Assembly: GCA_021799755.1 (NCBI GenBank) | Contig: JAJYZU010000028.1 | Location: forward strand, 1 to 10,844 | Length of the DNA stretch: 10,844 nucleotides | Origin: Thermoplasmata archaeon | GTDB lineage: Archaea > Thermoplasmatota > Thermoplasmata > Thermoplasmatales > Thermoplasmataceae | Direction of reading: 5' to 3' | Part shown: positions 1-5,833 of the stretch, piece by piece | Position numbering within the stretch: the stretch's first letter is position 1 | How the letters are laid out: each line of letters begins with the position of its first letter | Translations under genes and position numbers: made by a program | The notes under the pieces: generated by a model | Seen by the model: the letters and a program-made list of their open reading frames with translations, nothing else | The model's database searches: none | Told to the model about the DNA's origin: nothing

Positions 1-914
1 GACTCCAGAGCCGGGTTGTCATGTATTGTCATAAGTGTTGTATTGTTCAGATATGCAAACAGAGAACCGATCAGGATCGGTGAATCGGTGGCAATCACGG
101 GTGCTCTTCCACTCTCAAGAAGGCTTCCGTTTCCACTGACTTCAATCTGGGCGAATACAGTCTGCCTGTCAATTGCGCTGTTGAAGTTTTTAATGACACC
201 GGTGGACGGGCTGAAGGTGAAGTTCAGGAAATCACCCGATACAAGCCCTGTTGTTGTATTATAGGTGAATGCCCTGTCATTGTGCAACCTTTCCATAAGA
301 TAGCTTCTCAGGGAAAGATTTGTCATAATTCCCAAGATGACGTGACCAGACTGGGAAGTGTAGTTGAGGTATAGTCCATTTGAAGAAAGGTTGGCACCGG
401 AGGTTCCAAAGATTATTACCGGCATCCCATCAATGTCCATACCATAAACCCTGGCAGATCCCATGTTCAGGCCCATCGAGGTCGAAAACCCGCCCATTCC
501 AAAGTAAAAGCTGCTGTTAAGACCAAATTTCAACGGTTGCGCCTTGTGATCAAGAGTGATGTTCACATATGCCGAGTTGGGCGTTGCGCTCATACCACCC
601 GCAAAGAGAAGAAACAGATTCTCGTCCTTGGTCTGAAATACGCTGGCGTTCTGTAGTGTAACGGAACTAGACATTCCGTTGCCAAGCGGAATAAACGGTT
701 GCGCTTCGACCTTTATCATGCTGGCTATGCTCGCGTTCACGTTCGTACTGTTGTAATTCAGGTTGGTTATTGTGCTCGCAGACTTGTCATAGGTGAACGA
801 AAAATTGCCCACCGTTGCACTTGGTAGCGAGTTGTTCGTGCCTGCAGCGGCAACAATACCTGCCCCCATTACAAGAGCAAGAACCATTGCTATTGCAAAT
901 ACTCTGCTTATCAT
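1..914 (-). CDS. Secreted, sequon-rich surface protein, N-terminal part (cut by window edge)
   Basis: The reading frame is open from an ATG at 914 down to base 1 without a stop, giving 304 residues of a longer protein. Residues 1-24 look like a signal peptide: a short basic start (MISR), a hydrophobic core at about 5-22, and an AAAG cleavage-like site near 24/25. The rest is rich in Asn, Ser, Thr and Gly, contains no cysteine, and has 15 N-x-S/T sequons (for example Asn27, 37, 55, 60, 89, 118, 133, 175, 184, 199, 219, 231, 262, 290 and 291). This suggests an exported, heavily N-glycosylated cell-surface protein, as expected for an archaeon living in acid without a wall. No catalytic motif is recognised, so no enzymatic function is given. 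A C-terminal membrane anchor could lie outside the window. There is no SD before the start, so it is probably leaderless. The gene follows mqnE on the same strand after 102 bases. Confidence 0.82.
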   Translation of the reverse strand, partial: MISRVFAIAMVLALVMGAGIVAAAGTNNSLPSATVGNFSFTYDKSASTITNLNYNSTNVNASIASMIKVEAQPFIPLGNGMSSSVTLQNASVFQTKDENLFLLFAGGMSATPNSAYVNITLDHKAQPLKFGLNSSFYFGMGGFSTSMGLNMGSARVYGMDIDGMPVIIFGTSGANLSSNGLYLNYTSQSGHVILGIMTNLSLRSYLMERLHNDRAFTYNTTTGLVSGDFLNFTFSPSTGVIKNFNSAIDRQTVFAQIEVSGNGSLLESGRAPVIATDSPILIGSLFAYLNNTTLMTIHDNPALE

Positions 915-954
915 GTTTCTAAATAGATTAAATCAATCAATAAGATTATTGGTT

Positions 955-975
955 CAAGATTGTACCAAAATCTTG
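955..975. repeat. Perfect 7-bp inverted repeat upstream of the secreted-protein gene
   Basis: CAAGATT (955-961) and AATCTTG (969-975) are perfect inverted copies around a 7-base spacer. The site lies 41-61 bases before the ATG at 914, just upstream of where the TATA/BRE element of a leaderless gene would be, so an operator or activator site is possible. It also lies 42-62 bases past the mqnE stop, so an RNA hairpin at the end of the mqnE transcript is the alternative. It is not followed by a T-run on the minus strand, which speaks against a simple terminator. Confidence 0.4.
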
Positions 976-1016
976 TTTGGAAAATTTTAGAAATGTGATT
1001 CAGTCAAATTTCAGGT

Positions 1017-2132
1017 TCAAAAATACGAAAGGATATCATAAAACGTGTTTCTCTGTGCCGGTATCCTACCTATTTCTTTTATCAGGTAATTTATCTCCTG
1101 GGTGGTTGCAGTTTCGTTCCTGTCGGTTGCACCGAATATCTTTTCACTGAAGGCAGTGCCGACAAGATCGCTTCCGCCGGCGTCAAGTGCAATCTGCGCC
1201 AGAAGTTTCCCTATGGCAACCCAGTATACGCTGATGTTCTTGATTGCGCTGCCCAGTATTATCCTCGCCATTGAAATGACCTTCAGATCATTTTCGCCAG
1301 AACCCGGATAGACCACTTTTCCCATTTTTTGGAGAGGAGTATTATCAGGGCTGAACTTAAGCGGGATAAAAGAGAGAAATCCGGGGACTCCAAGCTGATT
1401 GTCCCGCAGTCTGATCATATGATCCACAATGCTCTCCCAGGTCTCAACGTGTCCGTAGGTCATGGTGGAGTTGCCCGGTATTCCAAGAGAATGAATGATC
1501 TTTGCATCCTCGAGCCACTTCTCACCGGAAATCTTTTCCGGCGTTGTTATCTGCTTCCTCACATCAGGATCAAAGATTTCAGCCCCGCCACCGGTGTGAG
1601 CATCCATTCCCGCATCCCTGAACCTCATCACGGTTTCCTTCAGGCTGTTGCCAGTTGTCTTGGCGATAAAATCAATCTCCGGAATTGTGAGTGCTTTAAG
1701 AGTTACTTCTGGGAATGTGCTTTTTACGGCCCTGAACACGCTCTCGTAATAATCCATTCCAAGATAGGGGTTGAAGCCTCCCACGATGTGAATTTCAGTT
1801 GCGTTGAGATTCTTTGCTTTCAGGGTCTCCTGCCTGACCTGCTCAACGCTCAGTTCATAACCTCTGTCAGTCTTTCCCTTCAATTTCGCAGGAACATAGA
1901 ATGCGCATATTGGGCAGCTTGCGGCGCAGTAATTGGAATAGTTGATGTTGTACGATACAGCATAAGTAACAACGTCTCCAACCTGAACTGAGGTCAGTCT
2001 TGAGCCCAGATTCATCAGCTGGAAGAGATCCAGATCATTGAGTATACCCATCGCATCATTACGGCTGATCTGATTGCCTGATAGGATAGATTCCTGCCAG
2101 TACTCGCTGTCATAATTTTTGGTATTCTGCAT
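1017..2132 (-). CDS. mqnE: Aminofutalosine synthase MqnE (radical SAM enzyme of menaquinone synthesis)
   Basis: This 371-residue radical SAM protein belongs to the MqnE/MqnC/CofH group. MqnE joins the enolpyruvyl ether of 3-carboxyphenol to the adenosine part of SAM, making aminofutalosine in the futalosine route to menaquinone. The [4Fe-4S]-binding cysteines are Cys69, Cys73 and Cys76 (C-AAS-C-PI-C). Further group motifs are GGFNP at 118-122, GGGAEIF at 181-187, YGHVET at 226-231, FIPLKF at 255-260, YWVAIGKLLAQ from 303, and a C-terminal IGRIPAQRNTFY. GGGAEIF and FIPLxF fit MqnE better than MqnC or CofH. The residue before the third cysteine is Ile, where this family usually has Phe. I chose the ATG at 2132; a TTG lies one codon upstream. 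No SD is visible, so the mRNA is probably leaderless. pyrF lies 98 bases upstream on the same strand. No other menaquinone gene is in the window. Confidence 0.85.
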   Translation of the reverse strand: MQNTKNYDSEYWQESILSGNQISRNDAMGILNDLDLFQLMNLGSRLTSVQVGDVVTYAVSYNINYSNYCAASCPICAFYVPAKLKGKTDRGYELSVEQVRQETLKAKNLNATEIHIVGGFNPYLGMDYYESVFRAVKSTFPEVTLKALTIPEIDFIAKTTGNSLKETVMRFRDAGMDAHTGGGAEIFDPDVRKQITTPEKISGEKWLEDAKIIHSLGIPGNSTMTYGHVETWESIVDHMIRLRDNQLGVPGFLSFIPLKFSPDNTPLQKMGKVVYPGSGENDLKVISMARIILGSAIKNISVYWVAIGKLLAQIALDAGGSDLVGTAFSEKIFGATDRNETATTQEINYLIKEIGRIPAQRNTFYDILSYF

Positions 2133-2230
2133 CAATACTCTATTCTATTTTGACTAATAACCATTCTCAATGGATGGAATCAGACCTCTACTTGCACCAA
2201 ATGTGAGATAAGAATAATGAATCAAGAGAA

Positions 2231-2905
2231 TTAGAGATTTAGAATTTCGTACTTGCCGGGACGTCTTTCCAGACCCTCCGAAATCTGCCAGTTGAGATCC
2301 CCGACCACATCCTCCGGATGTGCAGATTCATAAACAGATCTTCCAACTATCACGTAATCAGTTCCATTCATCACTGCTTCTACTGCATTTCCTCCCTGTG
2401 CACCAATTCCAGGAGAAACTATGGGTTTGTTCATGCTCCTTTCCCGGACTCTCCTGATCATGGAAGGGTTGTTACCAGGTGCAATGAATCCATCAGCCCC
2501 CGACTTCAGTGCCACCGCTACAAGATCGTCTACGTTCTTCTCCATAAAGTCAGAAGCGCCGGGATGGGACATTGCTACGACGGCAAGCACCTTAGCTCCT
2601 CCAGCCGAATCCACAACAGCCTTCAGGGAATCTTCTCCGACGAAGGCATGGGCTATAACGGCATATGCTCCCTTTTCACGAACCTTTTTGGTTATGAGGG
2701 AGTTTGTATTGGGTATGTCAGCAATCTTCAGGTCACAGATAACTCGCGTGAATCTGGAAAGTTTGGTTACAATATCTATGCCTGATCCAAGGATCAGGGG
2801 CCAGTTTATCTTGATGGCGAATACCATGTCAGAGATATTTTTAGCGATCTCCAGAGCTTTTTTCTCTTCAAAAATATCCAGCGCAACAATAAGCCTGTTA
2901 TCCAT
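2231..2905 (-). CDS. pyrF: Orotidine 5'-phosphate decarboxylase
   Basis: OMP decarboxylase converts OMP to UMP, the last step of de novo UMP synthesis, in the cytoplasm. The 224-residue length is normal for the archaeal single-domain TIM-barrel enzyme. The active site is complete: Asp10 in the first strand (VALD), Lys32 (AIK), and the DLKIADIPNT motif with Asp58, Lys60 and Asp63. The phosphate-binding end has PGIGAQGG at about 165-172 and VGRSVY at about 187-192. I chose the ATG at 2905 rather than a TTG two codons upstream, because the protein then begins directly with the first strand (MDNRLIVALD) and a TATA-like AAATTATT sits 26-33 bases upstream. It follows ftsZ by 41 bases but seems to have its own promoter. 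pyrE, for the preceding step, is 2.4 kb away on the other strand. Confidence 0.95.
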   Translation of the reverse strand: MDNRLIVALDIFEEKKALEIAKNISDMVFAIKINWPLILGSGIDIVTKLSRFTRVICDLKIADIPNTNSLITKKVREKGAYAVIAHAFVGEDSLKAVVDSAGGAKVLAVVAMSHPGASDFMEKNVDDLVAVALKSGADGFIAPGNNPSMIRRVRERSMNKPIVSPGIGAQGGNAVEAVMNGTDYVIVGRSVYESAHPEDVVGDLNWQISEGLERRPGKYEILNL

Positions 2906-2930
2906 TGGCAAAAGAATATGAAAAATGGAT

Positions 2931-2938
2931 AATAATTT
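2931..2938 (-). promoter_or_regulatory. TATA-like box of pyrF
   Basis: On the minus strand AAATTATT lies 26-33 bases before the pyrF ATG at 2905, the spacing expected for an archaeal TATA box driving a leaderless mRNA. No SD is present between it and the ATG. It lies in the 41-base gap after ftsZ, so pyrF can be transcribed independently of ftsZ. Confidence 0.5.
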
Positions 2939-2946
2939 AGTGATTT

Positions 2947-4098
2947 CTATCTTATCATGTCAACGCCGATAGAATCTTCACTGTCGAGTACAATTTTTTC
3001 AAGGTTGGATATGTCTTCCGGCCTGTTGATGACATACGGGGACTTTATACCAACCATAAGGACCAGGATTGATATCTTGTTCTCCATACCCTTTTCGACT
3101 CTCGCTCCCCATTTAATGGTGGCTTCGGGATGAATTCTTGAATGTATCTCCGTCATCGCTATTAGATGTTCTTTCACAGTCATATCAGAACCGCCGGTTA
3201 CGCTTACGATGCATCCTCTGGTCTGAGAGATATCTGCCTCTATGAGAGGAAATGTTATGGCCTGGTTGAGTGCTTCCATGATTCTGGTTTCCCCTCTTGC
3301 GGACTCTCCATAGCCCACCATTGCTGCTCCGCCTGCTTTTAGAACATTTGCCACATCCGCAAAATCGACATTTATGAGCCCGGTTTTAGTAATTAATTCG
3401 GTCAATCCTTTCATGGTTCTTGTCATGATGGAGTCAGCGTACCTGAAAGCTTCCTCTGTGTTCTTTTTGGGAGACTCAGTAAGCAGCTTGTCGTTTGGTA
3501 TGGTGAGAATTGTATCCGAATATCTGGAAAGCTTCTCGAGCCCGTGCATTGCATTATCCATTCTAAATTTCCCCTCCGACCTGAACGGAAGTGTAACAAT
3601 CGATATCACAATCGCTCCAGACTCCTTCGCAGCCTTTGCAACTATTGGGGCTGCACCTGTCCCTGTTCCACCTCCCAGTCCACAGGTGATGAAGGCAATA
3701 TCCGACCCTCTCATCAGTTCCCTTATCTTGGAGATGTCTTCCATGGCTGCATCCTCCCCTACCTTTGGAAGCCCGCCTGATCCAAGGCCTCTGGTTCTCT
3801 TGTAACCGATGAGAAGTTTTGCCTTGGATCTTGTCTGTTTTTCAAGGTGATTCGCATCTGTATTGATCGCGAGCAGGTCTGCACCTTCGATGCCCATCTG
3901 GTACAATCTGGTAATTGTATTTGCCCCGGCTCCTCCGCATCCTGCTATTCTTATCCGTACCCTCTTCATTTGTGCTGCCTTTGCAATGTGCTCATCCTGT
4001 GGGCACCTGTAGTCATCCCCTATAATCTCTATTCCACCAAGATCGTCTTCTACCTTTTTTTGCATGGTTTCCAGCAAGAGAGAATTGTTGTCATACAT
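2947..4098 (-). CDS. ftsZ: Cell division GTPase FtsZ
   Basis: FtsZ is the tubulin-like GTPase that polymerises into the division ring at mid-cell. The 383-residue protein has a poorly conserved N-terminal extension (about 1-45) and then the core: nucleotide-binding IAGCGGAGAN at 51-60, INTDANHL at 78-85, the tubulin signature GGGTGTG at 142-148, PNDKLL at 201-206, and the T7 synergy loop NVDFADV from 243 with Asp245 and Asp248, which completes the GTPase site of the neighbouring subunit. The C-terminal domain ends with a short acidic tail and IGVDMIR; I see no long linker or classical bacterial FtsA/ZipA-binding peptide. The start at 4098 is supported by a TATA box 26-32 bases upstream and no SD, hence a leaderless mRNA. 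No sepF or second ftsZ lies in the window. pyrF follows after 41 bases. Confidence 0.96.
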   Translation of the reverse strand: MYDNNSLLLETMQKKVEDDLGGIEIIGDDYRCPQDEHIAKAAQMKRVRIRIAGCGGAGANTITRLYQMGIEGADLLAINTDANHLEKQTRSKAKLLIGYKRTRGLGSGGLPKVGEDAAMEDISKIRELMRGSDIAFITCGLGGGTGTGAAPIVAKAAKESGAIVISIVTLPFRSEGKFRMDNAMHGLEKLSRYSDTILTIPNDKLLTESPKKNTEEAFRYADSIMTRTMKGLTELITKTGLINVDFADVANVLKAGGAAMVGYGESARGETRIMEALNQAITFPLIEADISQTRGCIVSVTGGSDMTVKEHLIAMTEIHSRIHPEATIKWGARVEKGMENKISILVLMVGIKSPYVINRPEDISNLEKIVLDSEDSIGVDMIR

Positions 4099-4123
4099 AT
4101 GTCTGCTACTATTAGCAACATAG

Positions 4124-4130
4124 TATATAA
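4124..4130 (-). promoter_or_regulatory. TATA box of ftsZ
   Basis: TTATATA on the minus strand (plus-strand TATATAA, 4124-4130) lies 26-32 bases before the ftsZ ATG, inside an AT-rich block that continues to about 4142. It is the cleanest TATA element in the window and supports a leaderless ftsZ transcript. Confidence 0.7.
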
Positions 4131-4142
4131 TATTTTTGATAT

Positions 4143-4471
4143 ATTCCGGCTATCATCTTTTTGTCAAACAGCAGGTTGAAAAATGGAAAGAACCCTATTA
4201 TTCTGGTAATTACAACTGTATACCTCAAACTCTCCGCTTTTGTGTCAGCGGAACCATGTGACGAAGTAGATCAACCATTGCGTCGTTAGGGTTCATTACC
4301 TAACTTGCCGGTTTGGTGATAACTTAGATCATTCACTAGATATTTTCAGGCAAAAACGGTGAAATGAATCTTATGGCAGGGCACCGACCATCGTGTGCGT
4401 GCAAAAACAACAATTTATTAATACAGATTCAGATTAATTATATTGTCGTTCATGAACCTTTGAAATAATCG
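4143..4471. other. Long non-coding stretch upstream of ftsZ with small inverted repeats
   Basis: No convincing coding frame is found here on either strand. Three possible hairpins follow one another on the plus strand: CCGCT/AGCGG (4234-4238 with 4247-4251), GACG/CGTC (4260-4263 with 4281-4284) and GTTAGG/CCTAAC around an 8-base loop (4285-4290 with 4299-4304). An AT-rich imperfect dyad runs from ACAAT at 4410-4414 to ATTGT at 4442-4446, with TTAAT/ATTAA inside. A TATA-like TTAATAAAT on the minus strand (about 4414-4422) could start a transcript toward ftsZ. This may be a regulatory region or a small structured RNA. I cannot match it to a tRNA, to a C/D-box RNA or to any family I know. Confidence 0.45.
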
Positions 4472-4495
4472 AATTTCATATATATCTATGAAATT
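4472..4495 (+). promoter_or_regulatory. TATA box inside a perfect 9-bp dyad
   Basis: AATTTCATA (4472-4480) and TATGAAATT (4487-4495) are perfect inverted copies around the six bases TATATC. The dyad contains a TATA-like TATATAT at 4479-4485. About 30 bases downstream there is an ATG (4512). The membrane protein at 4638 is the next gene on the plus strand. The layout is that of a promoter that a dimeric regulator could block by competing with TBP. This is inferred from sequence alone. Confidence 0.5.
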
Positions 4496-4533
4496 ATCTT
4501 AGGTTACCTGCATGTTTGGGGATTGTGTTTAGA

Positions 4534-4644
4534 ATGAATGTATCTTTTTCAGGGATTGATCAAATGACAAATTCCCCAGAATCTTTTAGTTTTCCTTTCC
4601 TCAATCAATTATTTTCATCGACGGACAAGGGAGGGTTGTGCTGA
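4534..4644 (+). CDS. Possible 36-residue upstream ORF overlapping the membrane-protein start
   Basis: An ATG at 4534 opens a frame of 36 codons, beginning MNVSFSGIDQ and ending KGGLC, that stops at 4644, seven bases past the start of the GTG at 4638. It begins one base after the end of a still shorter frame (MFGDCV, 4512-4532) placed about 30 bases from the TATA-like box at 4479. There is no SD before it, and the peptide is polar with no known motif. It may be a translated leader coupling to the next gene or simply chance; the second is as likely. Confidence 0.2.
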   Translation: MNVSFSGIDQMTNSPESFSFPFLNQLFSSTDKGGLC

Positions 4645-5237
4645 AGGACATGTTAACCATCAGCCAATTTCTGTTTCCATTGTTCATATTTATCGCTTTA
4701 ATACTATACCCACTGACAATGCGTGGATTCATTCTATCACGCCGTAAGTTCAAGAATTTAGATTCCAACGCCGAACTTTTCTTTCATCGCGTTATATATC
4801 AATTCCTTTTCGTACTTTCCGTATCTATTATTCTGATCATGGGGAGTGAGTACCTGCAATACATTGGTTTTGAAGATTTCAACATAGTAATGTGGATCAA
4901 TCTTGGAGGCATTTTGACACTTTACCCATTAAGAATGTCAATCGAAAAATACCGTCAAAAGATAAGGTCAGCCAAATCAAATTCCAAGGATGACTATATT
5001 CTGAAACTCAGAAAGGAGGAAGCTCAATTTCTCGAAATATCAATAATTTCCTTTATTGCTGGATTCGTGATGATAGGAATCCAATACAGCTTGAATGATC
5101 ATGTCTCAGAGTTGTATCTGATTTTGACTATTTTTATAATCCCGACGTTAGAGGTGGTGGCTATATTCTCTCTCCTATTCTGGCTTATCTGGCATTTTTC
5201 CAGAAGAAGTGAACAGAAGAAGAGGGGACTTATATAG
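4638..5237 (+). CDS. Unrecognised five-helix membrane protein
   Basis: The 199-residue product is not a family I recognise. It has about five hydrophobic helices: 8-26, 52-70, 82-98, 133-150 and 159-187. Charged loops separate them, notably the basic stretch 99-126 (EKYRQKIRSAK, then a Lys/Asp-rich part), which on the positive-inside rule is probably cytoplasmic, and the chain ends in a basic tail (SRRSEQKKRG). It has no obvious catalytic motif and no cysteine. The proposed GTG start at 4638 follows a purine-rich GGGAGGG at 4629-4635, a good SD although close; an ATG at 4650 would remove four residues. It is the only first or single gene here with an SD, which suggests a real 5' leader from the promoter near 4479. 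It lies alone between ftsZ and pyrE, and its AT-richer codon use could mean lineage-specific or acquired origin. Confidence 0.7.
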   Translation: MLKDMLTISQFLFPLFIFIALILYPLTMRGFILSRRKFKNLDSNAELFFHRVIYQFLFVLSVSIILIMGSEYLQYIGFEDFNIVMWINLGGILTLYPLRMSIEKYRQKIRSAKSNSKDDYILKLRKEEAQFLEISIISFIAGFVMIGIQYSLNDHVSELYLILTIFIIPTLEVVAIFSLLFWLIWHFSRRSEQKKRGLI

Positions 5238-5274
5238 TTCTCTTTAGTTTAATGCTATCCCGAATCTGTTTTAA

Positions 5275-5304
5275 TTTGGGTTGGGCACCTATTGCCAACC
5301 TAAA
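5275..5304. repeat. Strong inverted repeat abutting the pyrE TATA box
   Basis: The arms TTTGGGTTGG+CA (5275-5287 with G5285 bulged) and TGCCAACCTAAA (5293-5304) pair over 12 positions with one G-T wobble and a five-base loop (CCTAT). The core GGTTGG/CCAACC is perfect. The right arm runs into the pyrE TATA box at 5301-5308. If pyrE is leaderless, the repeat is not in its mRNA and would act as DNA, for example as an operator. It could also form a hairpin at the end of the upstream membrane-protein transcript, though a T-run does not follow it. Confidence 0.55.
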
Positions 5305-5308
5305 AATA
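5301..5308 (+). promoter_or_regulatory. TATA-like box of pyrE
   Basis: TAAAAATA lies 23-30 bases before the pyrE ATG at 5331, matching a leaderless archaeal promoter. A GAGG at 5311-5314 is 16 bases from the ATG, too far to act as a normal SD. Confidence 0.5.
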
Positions 5309-5330
5309 GTGAGGAATGATTTGACTCATT

Positions 5331-5831
5331 ATGCTAGCAGATACTCTGGTGAAAAACGGTGCCATAAAATTTGGAGAATTTAAACTTACATCCGGGGCAA
5401 TTTCCAGCTACTATGTTGACATCAAGGAGGTATCCACGCATCCCCAGATACTGAAAGAGATTGTGGAAAATATAAAACCTCATCTGACGGCGGATATTAT
5501 AGCGGGCGTTGAATTGGGGGCTGTCCCTCTGGTCGTGGCCACGTCAATACTGACCGACAAACCATACATTATAATCAGAAAGGAAAGATCCCATGGGACA
5601 GGTTCGCTTATAATCGGAAATAACTTCGAAGGGAAGGAGATAGATCTTATTGAGGATGTAGTCACCACAGGAGGTTCTGTTGTCAAGGCGGTTGAAATCC
5701 TCCGAGAAAACAAGGCAATAGTGAAAAGGGCAATATGCATAGTTGACAGGGAGGAGGGTGGCAGGAAGAATCTGCTGGACCACAATATAGAACTGATACC
5801 TCTTGTCAAAATAAGTCAGATAAAGAGGTAA
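5331..5831 (+). CDS. pyrE: Orotate phosphoribosyltransferase
   Basis: OPRT joins orotate to PRPP to give OMP, the substrate of PyrF. The 166-residue protein is short, as in many archaea that have a minimal type I phosphoribosyltransferase. FKLTSG at 17-22 is the orotate-site motif, RKERSHGT at 83-90 is the flexible catalytic loop, and the PRPP-binding signature IDLIEDVVTTGGS spans 104-116 with Glu108 and Asp109. The loop has Arg86 near the position where many OPRTs have the catalytic lysine; the alignment there is uncertain. The ATG at 5331 gives the normal N-terminus and is served by a TATA-like box about 26 bases upstream. The gene is not linked to pyrF in an operon. It runs head-on into the aIF6 gene, with only two bases between the stop codons. 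Confidence 0.93.
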   Translation: MLADTLVKNGAIKFGEFKLTSGAISSYYVDIKEVSTHPQILKEIVENIKPHLTADIIAGVELGAVPLVVATSILTDKPYIIIRKERSHGTGSLIIGNNFEGKEIDLIEDVVTTGGSVVKAVEILRENKAIVKRAICIVDREEGGRKNLLDHNIELIPLVKISQIKR

Positions 5832-5833
5832 AT

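Noticed and set aside
532..704. 11-base direct repeat AACGGTTGCGC at 532-542 and 694-704
   Set aside because: Both copies encode Ala-Gln-Pro in the secreted protein and the flanks do not match; this is most likely codon coincidence or a weak protein repeat.
1329..1991. 220-codon plus-strand frame opposite mqnE
   Set aside because: It lies fully antisense to a gene with clear radical SAM motifs and its translation has no family features; it is a shadow of mqnE codon use.
2161..2173. Short inverted repeat CCATT-CTC-AATGG between pyrF and mqnE
   Set aside because: Five base pairs with a three-base loop is too weak to call a terminator or operator; no T-run follows it.
2318..2921. Plus-strand frames opposite pyrF
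   Set aside because: pyrF on the minus strand has all catalytic residues; the antisense frames overlap each other and encode nothing recognisable.
3374..4179. Plus-strand frames opposite ftsZ
   Set aside because: They are antisense shadows; the FtsZ GTPase and T7-loop motifs settle the coding strand. The 3' end reaching 4179 runs into the ftsZ promoter region without conserved features.
4234..4304. tRNA-like or box C/D-like element
   Set aside because: A GGTTCATTACC segment resembles a T-arm, but the stem has a mismatch and no acceptor, D or anticodon arms can be placed; no proper C and D boxes were found. It is kept only as a set of unassigned hairpins.
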